Shown piece after piece: positions 35,254 to 45,293 of a stretch of DNA of 64,000 nucleotides (the first letter of the stretch is position 1; each line of letters begins with the position of its first letter). The translations under genes and the position numbers were made by a program. Source of the stretch: Powellomyces hirtus (Eukaryota > Chytridiomycota > Chytridiomycetes > Spizellomycetales > Powellomycetaceae); NCBI GenBank assembly GCA_025526995.1, contig JAHLKG010000029.1, forward strand, positions 248,001 to 312,000, given 5' to 3'. The notes beneath the pieces were generated by a model. The model was given only the letters and a program-made list of their open reading frames with translations, was not told the DNA's origin and searched no databases.

Positions 35254-38237
35254 ATGATGTTGGACCAACCGCCCCGGCCCGACCCACCATCCGCCGAACC
35301 AATCGAGCGTCATCCACCCTCCACCGCCCATTCCCGGATCAACGACTCATCACCACCCTCCAAGGCCCCGTCCACCAAAGACCTCTATGTGGATCAAGAC
35401 GCCCGGCCCGTTTCCTCCGTCCTCGCCTCGCTGCGTATCGGAGCCACTCCGCAAACGTTTTTGACACGGACGCAATCTGCACTCCCGTCATTGCCTGTAT
35501 CACCACAGAGCGATGAAGGGGTGCCGCAAACACCGCTGCAACAACAGAAGGGATATGCGCAGCCGCAACAAAAGTCCGTTTTTATGAAAACGCCAAGCAT
35601 GGTGGCGGAGCCGCGGCACTTGTTACGGCCCCCGCCCTCCCCGACAGTCATGGAGAATCGGAAAACGAAAACGTTGGACCCACTCCCGGGACGGCGGATG
35701 ATGTCGGTGTTGGATTTTAATCGGATGGTGCAGACCCCGCGCGCGGGTGAAAGCAGAAGTTTACCGCCGTTGAGTCGATTGAGTACTCGCCCGAGACCGC
35801 CGCCAGAATGGGTGCGTTTTTGGATACAATGGCATTCATGGGGATATATAACTAACTCACCTCTCCCGCCCCTTTTCTCCGTGGATGCAGGTTCGCGAAT
35901 CCCGCATGTCCCTCCTGCCGCCCACCCCACCACCACCACCAACCCATCCACCCGGAGAACCGCTGCTGAAGAAGACACCCGTCATTGGCAAGATACCCAA
36001 GGGCCTTAGCTCTGCCGAAGGTTATTTCCGCGTGTTCACCGGTACGTCTTATAGTGATATGGGACCCAGTACCATGTTTTCATTAACTCACTAGTGTGGT
36101 TTTTTTGTTGTTGTAGAAATGAAAACAGTAGAGACCGTGGATGTGGCTAAAAACGGACACCATCTCGCAACACTATTGCCGCACCGGTACACCAAAAAGA
36201 TGCCGTTATACGGAACGAGCCCACGAATGATGATGATGATGCAGCAGCGCGTACGTGGTCATGCCCGAGCCTCTTGCTTTTGTCAACACACGCTTAGCCC
36301 TCGCTAACGTCTTCTTAACTCGCAGCCACCATCGCGACTCGCGAAACTCGTCGCAACCCCAACGCTGCGCCAATCCATCACCATGAGCCGGCGGCCCTCG
36401 ATGGCGCCTGCAGCGACCAAGCGCGCCGCACGACGGTTGCCGAAGCTGGCCAACAATGCCGAGCCTGATGCCACTGTTGCGGCGACCGAGACGACAGTGA
36501 CGGCGGTGGAGGAACGACCGTCTGCAAAGACGAAACGCGCGCCGCGGAAGAGGATAAACAAGGCGAAGTTGGGGGCGGTCAAGACTCCGATGCCGCAGAA
36601 GGACGGACTGGCGGAACGTGAGGGAAATGCAGCTGCGATGAAGACATCTGGAGACGCGGAGGGACTGGAGGGGTTGATGGAGGGGAAGAAGAATGAAGAG
36701 AGTGTTGCTGCGGCCTCGATCGAAGAACGGACAGACCCGACGGACCCAACACCATGGTCGCAATCTCCGTCTCAACCCATCGAACCCTTAACACCTCCCC
36801 AACATGCATCGCTCCTCCCACCACCCGCAGCACCCTTGTCCAGCCCCACAACCACAACCACAACTCTTTCCCAACCTCCTCCAACCGCCGACTACGTCCC
36901 CTACAAACCACGCCGCCCAACCCCGCCCAACCACGTCGCCACCGACCTCTCCTTGCTCAACCGCACGGAAGATAGTGCTGAGGGCGAGCGGGAAGATGCA
37001 AGCGATACGCTAGGTGGACTGCCGGGTCAGCAGCCTGCTGCACCAGCGACCCCTACGCAGAAGAGTAAATTCGCGGGCCGAAACCACCATGCGAGTAATG
37101 CGGGATTCAACCCGGAGGAAGACGTGAAGAAACGGAGAGCATCGTTCGTGCCCGGATTGAAGAAGCATGGGCAGGCGCCGGTATGTATATGGTGACGAGA
37201 GCATGTATCTTTGTTTGCGGCAAAGGTGCTTATGACGGTTGGATTGTTTGTAGAAAAAGATGGATATGGATTCACTGCGCAAACGGCGCCAGAGCAATGC
37301 AGCGCCTCATCGAGCTGGCCTCGAAGGCGAATCCGCCAAAGAGGTAACTCAAAAGAACAAAAGACTGAAGTCCCCCTCTCCTCCCTCTCCTCCCTTCCCT
37401 CTCCTCTAACCCCACCCTCGCTTCTCCAAAACCCAGGATTTCCTCTCCTCCCTCGTCAAAGACATGAACGTAATGGACGAAGACAGCAAACAGCGGTACA
37501 TCCGGGTCTCCGAGCCACTCTTCAAAGACAACGATCTGATCAGCATTGAGGATCTGGGGGCCGAATTGACCCGGATGAAATGGATCACGGCGGGCGAGGT
37601 GGACTATATCACCAAAGTGTTTGAATTGGTCGCGGGCGATTATGTGGACCAGAGCGAGTTCTGTGTGATTGCGGCCTTGGCGGAGCGGATGACGTTTTTG
37701 GAGTACGTTGACAACAAAGAAAAATTGGGGGAAGTGCGTTTGTTAATGGTGTGTTTTGTTCCTGTGTAGTACGAGTTTGCGGCAGAGTTTTGGAGATACG
37801 GATTTCCGAAAGCTGGAGAAGAACATCAAACAATACCGGGTAACGCACGACGGGTTCGCAACTCCCGCACCCAGTTAATCTCACCCTCGCCTTTATTTTT
37901 CCAGCACCTCTTCACCGTCAACACCAACGAAGACGGCAAAATGACGTACGAAGATCTCAAGATCCTTCTCCTCTCGACGGGCTTGCCCGCCAACAGCATC
38001 GAGGGCGTCGCCGCATTGCTCAATCTCGCTCCTGCAGGGAAGGACCCTACAAAGCAAAGCGAGGTTGGATTCATCGATTTCTTATCGTATGTGCCGTTTT
38101 TCGCGCTGCTGCATGATCGGATTGTAGATGATCCGTTGGGGTATAATGCGGGAGATGAGAATGCGGCCGGCGGAGAGGATGTCGTGAAGAAGCTAATGGC
38201 AGACTTGAAGGCGAGGAGTGAGAGTGGGGCGGGGTGA
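35254..38237 (+). CDS. Large proline-rich protein with EF-hand-like C-terminal domain
   Basis: Eight exons give 818 residues: 35254-35811, 35891-36041, 36117-36250, 36326-37180, 37254-37343, 37437-37702, 37770-37839, 37905-38237. Residues 1-560 are disordered, rich in Pro, Ser, Thr and Lys/Arg, with basic clusters ('KTKRAPRKRINKAK'). The last 250 residues are folded and helical: 'DNDLISIEDLGAELTRMKW', 'VDQSEFCVIAALAERM', 'TVNTNEDGKMTYEDLKILLL' and 'VGFIDFLSYVPFF'. One loop ('NTNEDGKMTYEDL') keeps most calcium-ligand positions of an EF-hand; the others are degenerate. I do not recognise the full protein. It could be a cilium/flagellum or cytoskeletal protein, as calmodulin-like tails are common there in zoosporic fungi, but this is a guess. 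All exon phases agree. Confidence 0.72.
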
Positions 38238-38682
38238 GAGGAGTTTTTCTACAGGAGCTTTTGCTGCTTTTTTTGGTGCGGTGCCTTGCGGATGAAGGGG
38301 TTTTGCAAACATTGTATATACAACATTCAATTTAATTATGCATCAAAGTCAGCGTACTGCGTGAGTGCGTTGCCATCTGCATTTATTAGCATTTCTCGCA
38401 GTCCTCATCTGGTCGGTTTGCTCGAAATGAACGACGTCTGCCTGACAGCCTGGGTACTGACAGCATTCTGACAAGAGCGGAGTTTTATCACAAACTGTCA
38501 AACGTGCCTGAATGTAGGAGTCACGTGCTTGTAGCTGTGCCACGCACGATGGGCGCGGGCGAGTCCGCTGGCCGGTTCATATGAGGCTCGGCGAGCGAGA
38601 CGCCAGCGAGTGTTCTGTACGTGCTAGCGACCGACAGGTTTAAACAATTGCTTGCATCCATCCATCCATCACCCCCATCGCC
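38238..38682. promoter_or_regulatory. Promoter region of the P1 gene
   Basis: The 445-base spacer upstream of the ribosomal P1 gene contains a CACGTG palindrome at 38522-38527, a site of bHLH-type factors such as Cbf1, about 155 bases before the start codon. Functional use is inferred. Confidence 0.35.
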
Positions 38683-39517
38683 ATGTCTTTGACCACTGCT
38701 GAGGCTGCATGCGTTTACGCTGCCCTGATCCTCCACGACGATGGTGTCGAGATCACGGTACGTCGAGTGAAACACTGAGAGAGAAGGGGGTGGGACGAAA
38801 TGGCCGAAGACCTTTGTGGAAAATGCCCGAAATATGCAATGGAGAGAGTTGCGGACGGAACGTGGGATGTGGGGAAGGACGGCGATGTGGTAGAGAGAGC
38901 ACGGCGGCATTGGAGGACTATGGACTTTCGGACGCTCGCCCAGCATTGAATTCGAAATGGAGGGTGGAATTCAGCATGCGGCTATCTATCGGAGTTTTGC
39001 AACACCCTGAGTTGGACATGGACGGACAGCATTGCGACGTCGACGGATGGAGACTGAAGGCACGGTCAAAGCTTTGTGGCAGCCATTCTTATCCCCTTTG
39101 CGCAATCTTTAGGCCGAGAAGATCAACTCCCTGATCTCCGCCGCCGGTGTTGAGGTTGAGCCTATCTGGGCCACCCTCTTTGCCAAGGCTCTCGCCGGCA
39201 AGAACGTCGGTGACTTCCTCTTCAACGTTGGCTCCGCTGGTAAGCTTCTGTCTCCATAATTTGGCGAGTTTGGGTGGGCAGCCACCAACATTTTGTCTTT
39301 TTGTGTTTGTAGGACCCGCTGCCCCCGCTGCTGGAGGTGCCGCTGCTGGTGGTGCCGCCGCTGAGGCCCCTAAGGAGGAGGTCAAGGAGGAGGCCAAGGA
39401 GGAGTCTGATGACGACATGGGCTTCGGTATGTGTTTTTTAATGCGAGACGATTTCAGGGTTGGGATGTGTAGACTGAATGTTTGTGTTTGCTTTCTTTTT
39501 CAGGTCTGTTCGACTAA
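38683..39517 (+). CDS. RPP1: 60S acidic ribosomal stalk protein P1
   Basis: Four exons give 109 residues: 38683-38757, 39113-39239, 39313-39426, 39504-39517. P1 pairs with P2 on uL10 to form the lateral stalk that recruits translation GTPases. The N-terminal helical domain reads '[19 protein letters not shown]', then '[20 protein letters not shown]' and '[20 protein letters not shown]'. An Ala/Gly hinge and an acidic Lys/Glu region follow, ending in the diagnostic '[11 protein letters not shown]'. Length fits the family (106-115). The first intron is 355 bases, much longer than most in this window, and the last exon codes only for the final four residues. Codon usage is biased, as expected of a highly expressed gene. 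Confidence 0.97.
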
Positions 39518-41711
39518 ACGGCTAGCCCCCTTGCTTACCACATATGACCATTCCGCACGATGGGCTTTCTGTACCATAACGCAGTTTTGTTAAATACATT
39601 CTCGTTGCGCGGGTGTTATTTTTGTTCCATGTGCTCGACATGCGCTGTGTTTCTGTTTTATGTCCTCCGTCACCCATGCGAATTGCTACGTTACCCATCG
39701 GTACAGTAGTGAACTCAATCGTGTTCTGTTCACTTTTATGTCTTGGAGTCACGGCGGATGAACGTTGGGCGAAGTGCGTGGGTAAGGCGCGTTCTGCCAA
39801 TTCTGGGGTACGGGCGTGAGATGGTGGCGTTTGAGAGAAACCCAACGTTCGCAACTAGTGGGAGTGGTACGTCGATATGTGTTTTGCGTTATACCGCACG
39901 GGTTCTGTAAGGTCTTTCATTCAGCTTTGCCTGACCCTGTATTTAGGATATTCTGGATCCAATCCAACCGAATGCGCGCGCTGGAACCAGGTTTCCCCCA
40001 CCACCATTGCGGACGCGCTTTTTTTGCCTCCATATCAATGGGAAGTCCCTGTGACATTCTTGTCAGGAATCCCCCAGCGTTCATTTGGGTCCCACAAATG
40101 TTTGCAGAGGCGGATCTTCCTGAAAGTGTGTGTCGGAGGTGGACCCCTCCAATCGTGCGGAAGCTGGCAGGACTCAGTAAGGACCCTGAGCGATGTTATA
40201 GATGGGTGTTCCCCCCGTGTGAGTTCCCTCCTGGGGAACTTGCCTTCTTGCTAAAAAAACAAAAATATCCGTTTTGGGGAACTATGGGGGGAAGAGAAGG
40301 CAAGTCGTCTTGGACAATCTTTGACAATTGACATGGTGTCACATGTCATTCTCGGCATTGTACCGAAGAGGACCATTGGCATGCTACGGCATGCTGGAGG
40401 TTTGGGATTCATGTCATTCGACACATTGAACAGTTGGACGGGCTCTTTACACAATCGCATCACTCAATACCCGTTCTAACTGGTTCCAGACCAATCTCAT
40501 GCATCCCCCACATCATTGGGTTATTCGGCAATTCGTGCGCGACCACCGCATCCCCGCGTCGTCTGCTTGCACGCAAGAAAAGTCAAGATTGTGCTTGGAG
40601 GTGTGGTGACCAAGAAGCTAAGGCTGACACGTCACAGCCTTCCCGAATCCCTGACCTCCCATTTGTCAAGGCCAGCCTTGGGGAAGCTTGTTTCTTTCTG
40701 TATTCAAAGCGCTGGAGCTCGTCGACCTTTCCCCTCTTTCTTTCTCTTCACTTCACCGCCGTTGGCAACACACACCCCCCCCCCCCCCCCCCCCACACAC
40801 ACACACGTAAAGTGCCCTCCAATAAAGACGCGGACCCCCCTAGATTTATTTGTATAGGTCGACCCATACAGTCGCCTCTGAGTCGCATAGAAAATAAATC
40901 TAGGGGGTCCGCGTCTTTATTGGAGGGCACTGTACTAACACACACGCTAGGAGAGTGCAAAGATGGCTTTCTCCTGGCAAATTCTCAGATACGTTCACAG
41001 ATACTCAATAATGCAGCCTTTGATTGGCCTGCCGCATGCTAGAAAGGGTTCTTGATATATGCACCCTGTGGTTCGACAGTGCCCGACCAACGCTACTGCA
41101 TCGTAGAACAGATGCTTCGTGGATTGAGCCTGAATAGTGTGAAAGAAACACAGTGCGAGGCACTTCATAAACGCATTATGGGCAGTATGAAAGGGGTGGC
41201 TTACCATGAGAATCCCTGCACTCTTGTTGCCGCCCATGTGTCCCCAAATCTTGGCTGCGCCTTCCCCAGCGGCAAAGTGCGGCCTGTGGTATGTGTGTGT
41301 GTGTGTGTGTGAAACTCGAAGGGGTAACGAAATTAGGAGTCTTGCCACGGTGGAGATGTCGTAAGGGGTGCGTGACGGCCGTTCCAAGCTTGGGCAGGAT
41401 GCAAATGTGAGGGGTTGACATGAAAGCAACAAGGAACTGTTTCGGGGAATATTAATGATGTTTGGTCGGGAAGAGAAGGTTGTTGCATTCTGATGCGCTT
41501 GACGGCCTTGCGGGAAAACTCGTCGCTGGGAAGTGTAGTTCATGCGTCGGGGAGTTTGGTGCAAGAGAAACGAAAACACACAGAACAAAAAAGGAAACAG
41601 CTAAAGAACGCATACAAAACTGGAAGAAACAGAAACATTCGACAGCACATTATAGAATGAAGCTTTGTGACTCTATATCGACACACGGGTTGCCTATGTT
41701 AATGTTGGTTT
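39518..41711. other. Gene-poor gap with a foldback element
   Basis: This 2.2-kb gap lies between the P1 gene and the GPI-anchored lipase, in convergent orientation. It contains a 20-base C tract at 40775-40794, a CA repeat at 40795-40806, a long inverted repeat at 40811-40931 and a GT microsatellite at 41292-41311. No frame in it looks like a conserved protein. Confidence 0.6.
40811..40931. repeat. Near-perfect inverted repeat, hairpin-forming
   Basis: The arm at 40811-40850 starts 'agtgccctccaataaagacg' and is matched in reverse complement at 40893-40931, differing by one base in a C run. The 42-base loop contains its own smaller near-palindrome at 40851-40870 around 'ggtcgacc'. It could be a small foldback or MITE-like element, or a transcribed hairpin. 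No clear target-site duplication is seen. Confidence 0.85.
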
Positions 41712-43038
41712 CTAAAGTAGCCAAAACCCTACGCTGACTGCGAGACCGCCCAACATCTGCACAGCATTCACCATCAACGAGTGTCCAGCCGAATGTCCAG
41801 GGGCGTCGGTGGTTGTCGCATTCGCGGCTCCGTTGCCGTTGCCCCTAGTGTTGTTGTTGTTGTTGTTGTTGGTGGTTATCGCAAGCGCAGCAATGGCCAC
41901 CTCCGCAATTTTCTTATGCGCCTTGGTCGTCGGATGCTGATCATCCCAAAACCAAAATTCATCGGGTTTGTCGCACTCAACCACATTCTTGGCATCTTTC
42001 GACCTGTACGGTCCCTCCAACTCCACTCCGGGTGCAAGCGTGACACACGCATGCGTCGCATTCGCAAACCCATTTCCCTTGGGATCTTTCACTACCTTAT
42101 CCACCAACCCAAAGAAATCCACCACATCCACCTTCAACCCCTTTTTAGCCGCCACCAGATCCTGGACTCGCTGGGTCAACAACGCATTATGAACCACGCT
42201 CCCGTTATGCGCGCCCTCCAATATAAACTGCGTTGCGGGCGGGCCTTGCCGGGTGGCCGCGTCCTGCACGACGGGCAAACGAGCGAAATCAAACATGTTG
42301 AGGAGAAGAATGCGCGTGGCGCCGAGAGGCGATTCGTGCAGCGTTTGGATAAACTCGACGATTTTGCCAACGATGGCGGGCGGGTTGGGTGCGATCCCGC
42401 GCGAAAACGGCTGCACGTAGTCGTTCCCCGATATGAAGATGGGGTAGACGGTTGTGGTTGGGTCCGGAAGCTTGGTGGTGCTGTTCTTGGTGCTGTTGAG
42501 GTAGGAGGAGAGTTGTTCGTACATGTCGGGTGCAACAAATTCGCCGTCGGCGGTGGTGGTGAGGTTGTGGAGTGATTTGCTCACGAGCGCCTAAACAAAA
42601 CACAAAAAAACACAAAAAAACACAATATAAGCCCACGCTGCATCCCACCCCCCACCAACCACCTCACGGTCCTCATCCCAATTCTTACCCCGCCATAAGC
42701 CCTATCAACCAGTTCCGCATTGAGGGACTCAGCCATATACTCGACCCACGTCTTGCCGTTAGTGTAGCGGCCACCAAAGTACGGCTCCGCGGGGTATCCC
42801 GTGATGGCGTGCACATTGCCATTGTCGCTGAACGAGTCGCCAAAGACGAGGAGGGTTTTGATGGGCTGAATTGATAATGATGAATCAATTCAAGGGAGAC
42901 ACGGACGATTAGAATTAGGATACCGTGGTGAGACGGACGGTTATATAGAATAGACAGCCCGGTTACCTGTTGCCCGAAAACTGCGCTTGTTCCAGCCAGT
43001 CCGGCGATAGAGAGAAGAAATGTTTTGGGAAGCAGCAT
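41712..43038 (-). CDS. GDSL (SGNH) esterase/lipase, GPI-anchored
   Basis: Three exons (43038-42967, 42865-42689, 42590-41712) give 375 residues. A signal peptide ('MLLPKTFLLSIAGLAG') is followed by block I 'TLLVFGDSFSDNGN' with the nucleophile Ser35. Block III is 'FISGNDY' and the catalytic Asp-His pair lies in 'FWDDQHPTTKAHK'. This is the fungal acetylesterase/lipase group of the SGNH family, which acts outside the cell on acyl or acetyl esters. The C-terminus has a poly-Asn and small-residue region and ends in the hydrophobic 'GGLAVSVGFWLL', a typical GPI-anchor signal. It is therefore likely held at the plasma membrane or wall. It sits about 1 kb from a second secreted lipase in the same orientation. 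Confidence 0.9.
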
Positions 43039-44075
43039 TGTTTAATCAGTTTTTGCAGATTTGAAGAGCTGAAGGGACGGGTAGGTGCGTTGCAAGAGAA
43101 GGGGACGCTTCGCCGGGCCTTTCGCTATTTATCTGCGGCATCTCCACGGTGCATATATGATGTTGGTTTTGTTCCAAATGAATGGAATTTGGAACGCCCA
43201 GAATCTTCCGACGCCCGTTGTGTTACAGGGCTGGTTTGTGGCTCGGCTTGGCTCAGCTCGCAGCAGCAGTGTAAAACGTGAAATCTCGGTACGGTTGTGT
43301 CAAAATAACGCGGGTCGGCTGGAACAAAGGAAACACACGAGGTGCGACAGCTCGGATCAAATTTTTCGGATCAAACGCCCAGCAGCTACTGTACAGTAGC
43401 TAGCTGTTCAACCAAAATGCTTGCTTGGGTCCCACTGGACGCCGCGAGTGCCAAGAAAATAAAAAACCCCCATAGCGGGGTGGAGCGACCGCCCAAGATC
43501 TCGAGGGTGACAGTGTGACTCTGATCAGAGAGCTCATGGATGGATGAGGCGGAAACGACACTCGAAAGAAAAAAACTATATGGCGAAAGGTATTGATAAA
43601 CTCAATCGTAGCTTGGCAGGGGTGAGATTGAGATTCGGGAGGCACTTGTGCAAAGCCGCAGAACAACCAGCGGCCGCAAAAAAGTTGTTTACAAAGCGAC
43701 GCCGGTAGAACGAAACGTGAACGCCCAAAGAGAGAGGCGCAGCAGCAAAAGGCGCGTCGCCGAATCCGCGGTTTGCAGGAACGCGGAATTGACACCCACA
43801 ACATCCTCAGTTCAGATCTACAGTAAGGTAAAAATAAGCGCCTCCAATCATCAACAGAGACACTGACGGTACTGTACAAAATCAAATGTGCATTTCGAGT
43901 GTGGTAAACAACGGATTGACAGAGATTCCAGCTCTATCGATCAAGGGGGGGAGGGTGGCTATATGCCTATCTACACAGTATACAAGGGGAAGCATCTACG
44001 TTGAGGTCTTCAAAGATTGGAGTTTGTGATGAAGAATCTAGCATGATCTAAGCGGATGCAGATGAGAGGGGTGTT
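43039..44075. other. Intergenic spacer between two lipase genes
   Basis: This 1-kb gap must hold the promoter of the GDSL lipase. The palindromic motif 'tactgtacagta' occurs near 43388-43399, and a related 'gtactgtac' at about 43870. No gene is evident. Confidence 0.5.
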
Positions 44076-45293
44076 CTAGCACCAAGGTCCGAACGGGTAA
44101 TCGAAATAGTTGAACAAATGGCCCAACCCGGATTCGATGGAGGGCACGACCCATTTCCGCTCCTCCTTATCGTAGAACAGTCCGAGGTCTTCGGTGTTGG
44201 CACAGGCCAGCGACTCGACGCCCGGCGCCTGTCCGGAACAGGTTGTGACTTGTTTGTTTTTGTAAAAGAGTTCGTTCTGGTGGTGGATGTAGTCGGGGAA
44301 GGCGGGGAGAAAGATGATGGGTGCGGTGCCGACCAAGGGAGGGAGGTGCGGGACGAGGTCGCCCGAGGCGGCGACACGGGTGACGGTGAAGGCGAGACCG
44401 TCGAACCATTTGGCCATGACCGGATTGAAGGAGCGGGGCTGGCCGTAAGTCCATACTTGGATACGTTTGGCAAAAGAAGCGCCGCCCAACATGTCCAGCA
44501 AGTCGACCGCGGCAATGGAGGCCAGGGAGCCGCCGAGGGAGTGGCCAGAGAGATGGATAGCGTAATCTTGCCGGCCCGCTTGTTTGAGGATCTTTTGCAC
44601 GGTTTGGCGGACGGTGACTTGCGCGTCCTTGTAGTGGCTCAGCATTCCTTGGTGGACCTGGCTGTTGACGGGGATGGAGAGGTTGCTGAATGTGAGATCG
44701 AATTCGTCGTAAACGTATTGCGCGTCGGCCCAAAAGTCGCGAGGAGTGAGCGAACCGCGGAAGGCGACAATGATGGCCTTGAGGTCGTCGCGGACACCAA
44801 CGTAACCCGCTGTCTTTCTTGCAATGTTTCCGAAATGCTTCAATTGGGTCGTTTTCGACACGAGCGGATCTCGGCACCGGGCGCCACACGACCACGTATC
44901 GTCCAAGATCCCAAAGCAGTACGCAATTCCCGCATACAGTGCATGTCGTTTGATATCCGCCAATTCCGCACCCCCGACACTGCCACGGGGACTCAGTTCG
45001 CGTTTGCTGGGAACACCCGAAACCCCATCGACGGGTACAGCACCGCCTGAATTCGGGTCTTGGTAGATCAGTTCCGCAGCCGCCGCTTCCAAATCCTCAT
45101 TTCGAATCTCGCCATTGGCCGTTTCGGCGGGGAGGGCGGAAGCGTCGATGGTAAAGTTGCCGGCGAGGGATTGGAGGAAATCGACGCGGGCTTGTTCGAT
45201 TTGTTGCTGGGTGGGGACGTCGCCTCGGCGTTGCGGGAGGGTGGACGCGAGGGCGAACAGAGAGAAGAGGGGGAAGAGAGAGGTGAACTTCAT
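44076..45293 (-). CDS. Secreted class 3 (Rhizomucor-type) lipase
   Basis: A single exon encodes 405 residues. The signal peptide is 'MKFTSLFPLFSLFALASTLP', followed by a Gln/Arg-containing propeptide-like region with 'SKRELSPRG', a plausible Kex2-type cleavage zone. The lipase domain shows 'IIVAFRGSLTPRDFWADAQY', and the nucleophile elbow 'HLSGHSLGGSLASI' places the catalytic Ser at 252. Asp312 in 'AASGDLVPHLPP' and His392 in 'GLGHLFNYF' complete the triad. Cysteines near the start of the domain and at the very C-terminus fit disulfides of an extracellular enzyme. It hydrolyses acylglycerols outside the cell. The 'RGS' oxyanion motif is intact, so the enzyme should be active. Confidence 0.95.
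   Translation of the reverse strand: MKFTSLFPLFSLFALASTLPQRRGDVPTQQQIEQARVDFLQSLAGNFTIDASALPAETANGEIRNEDLEAAAAELIYQDPNSGGAVPVDGVSGVPSKRELSPRGSVGGAELADIKRHALYAGIAYCFGILDDTWSCGARCRDPLVSKTTQLKHFGNIARKTAGYVGVRDDLKAIIVAFRGSLTPRDFWADAQYVYDEFDLTFSNLSIPVNSQVHQGMLSHYKDAQVTVRQTVQKILKQAGRQDYAIHLSGHSLGGSLASIAAVDLLDMLGGASFAKRIQVWTYGQPRSFNPVMAKWFDGLAFTVTRVAASGDLVPHLPPLVGTAPIIFLPAFPDYIHHQNELFYKNKQVTTCSGQAPGVESLACANTEDLGLFYDKEERKWVVPSIESGLGHLFNYFDYPFGPWC

Noticed and set aside
41781..42575. 264-residue plus-strand frame
   Set aside because: It is antisense to the GDSL lipase exon 3 and shows no family.
44118..45050. 310-residue plus-strand frame
   Set aside because: It lies wholly opposite the class 3 lipase, whose catalytic triad is intact; the antisense frame has no recognisable protein.
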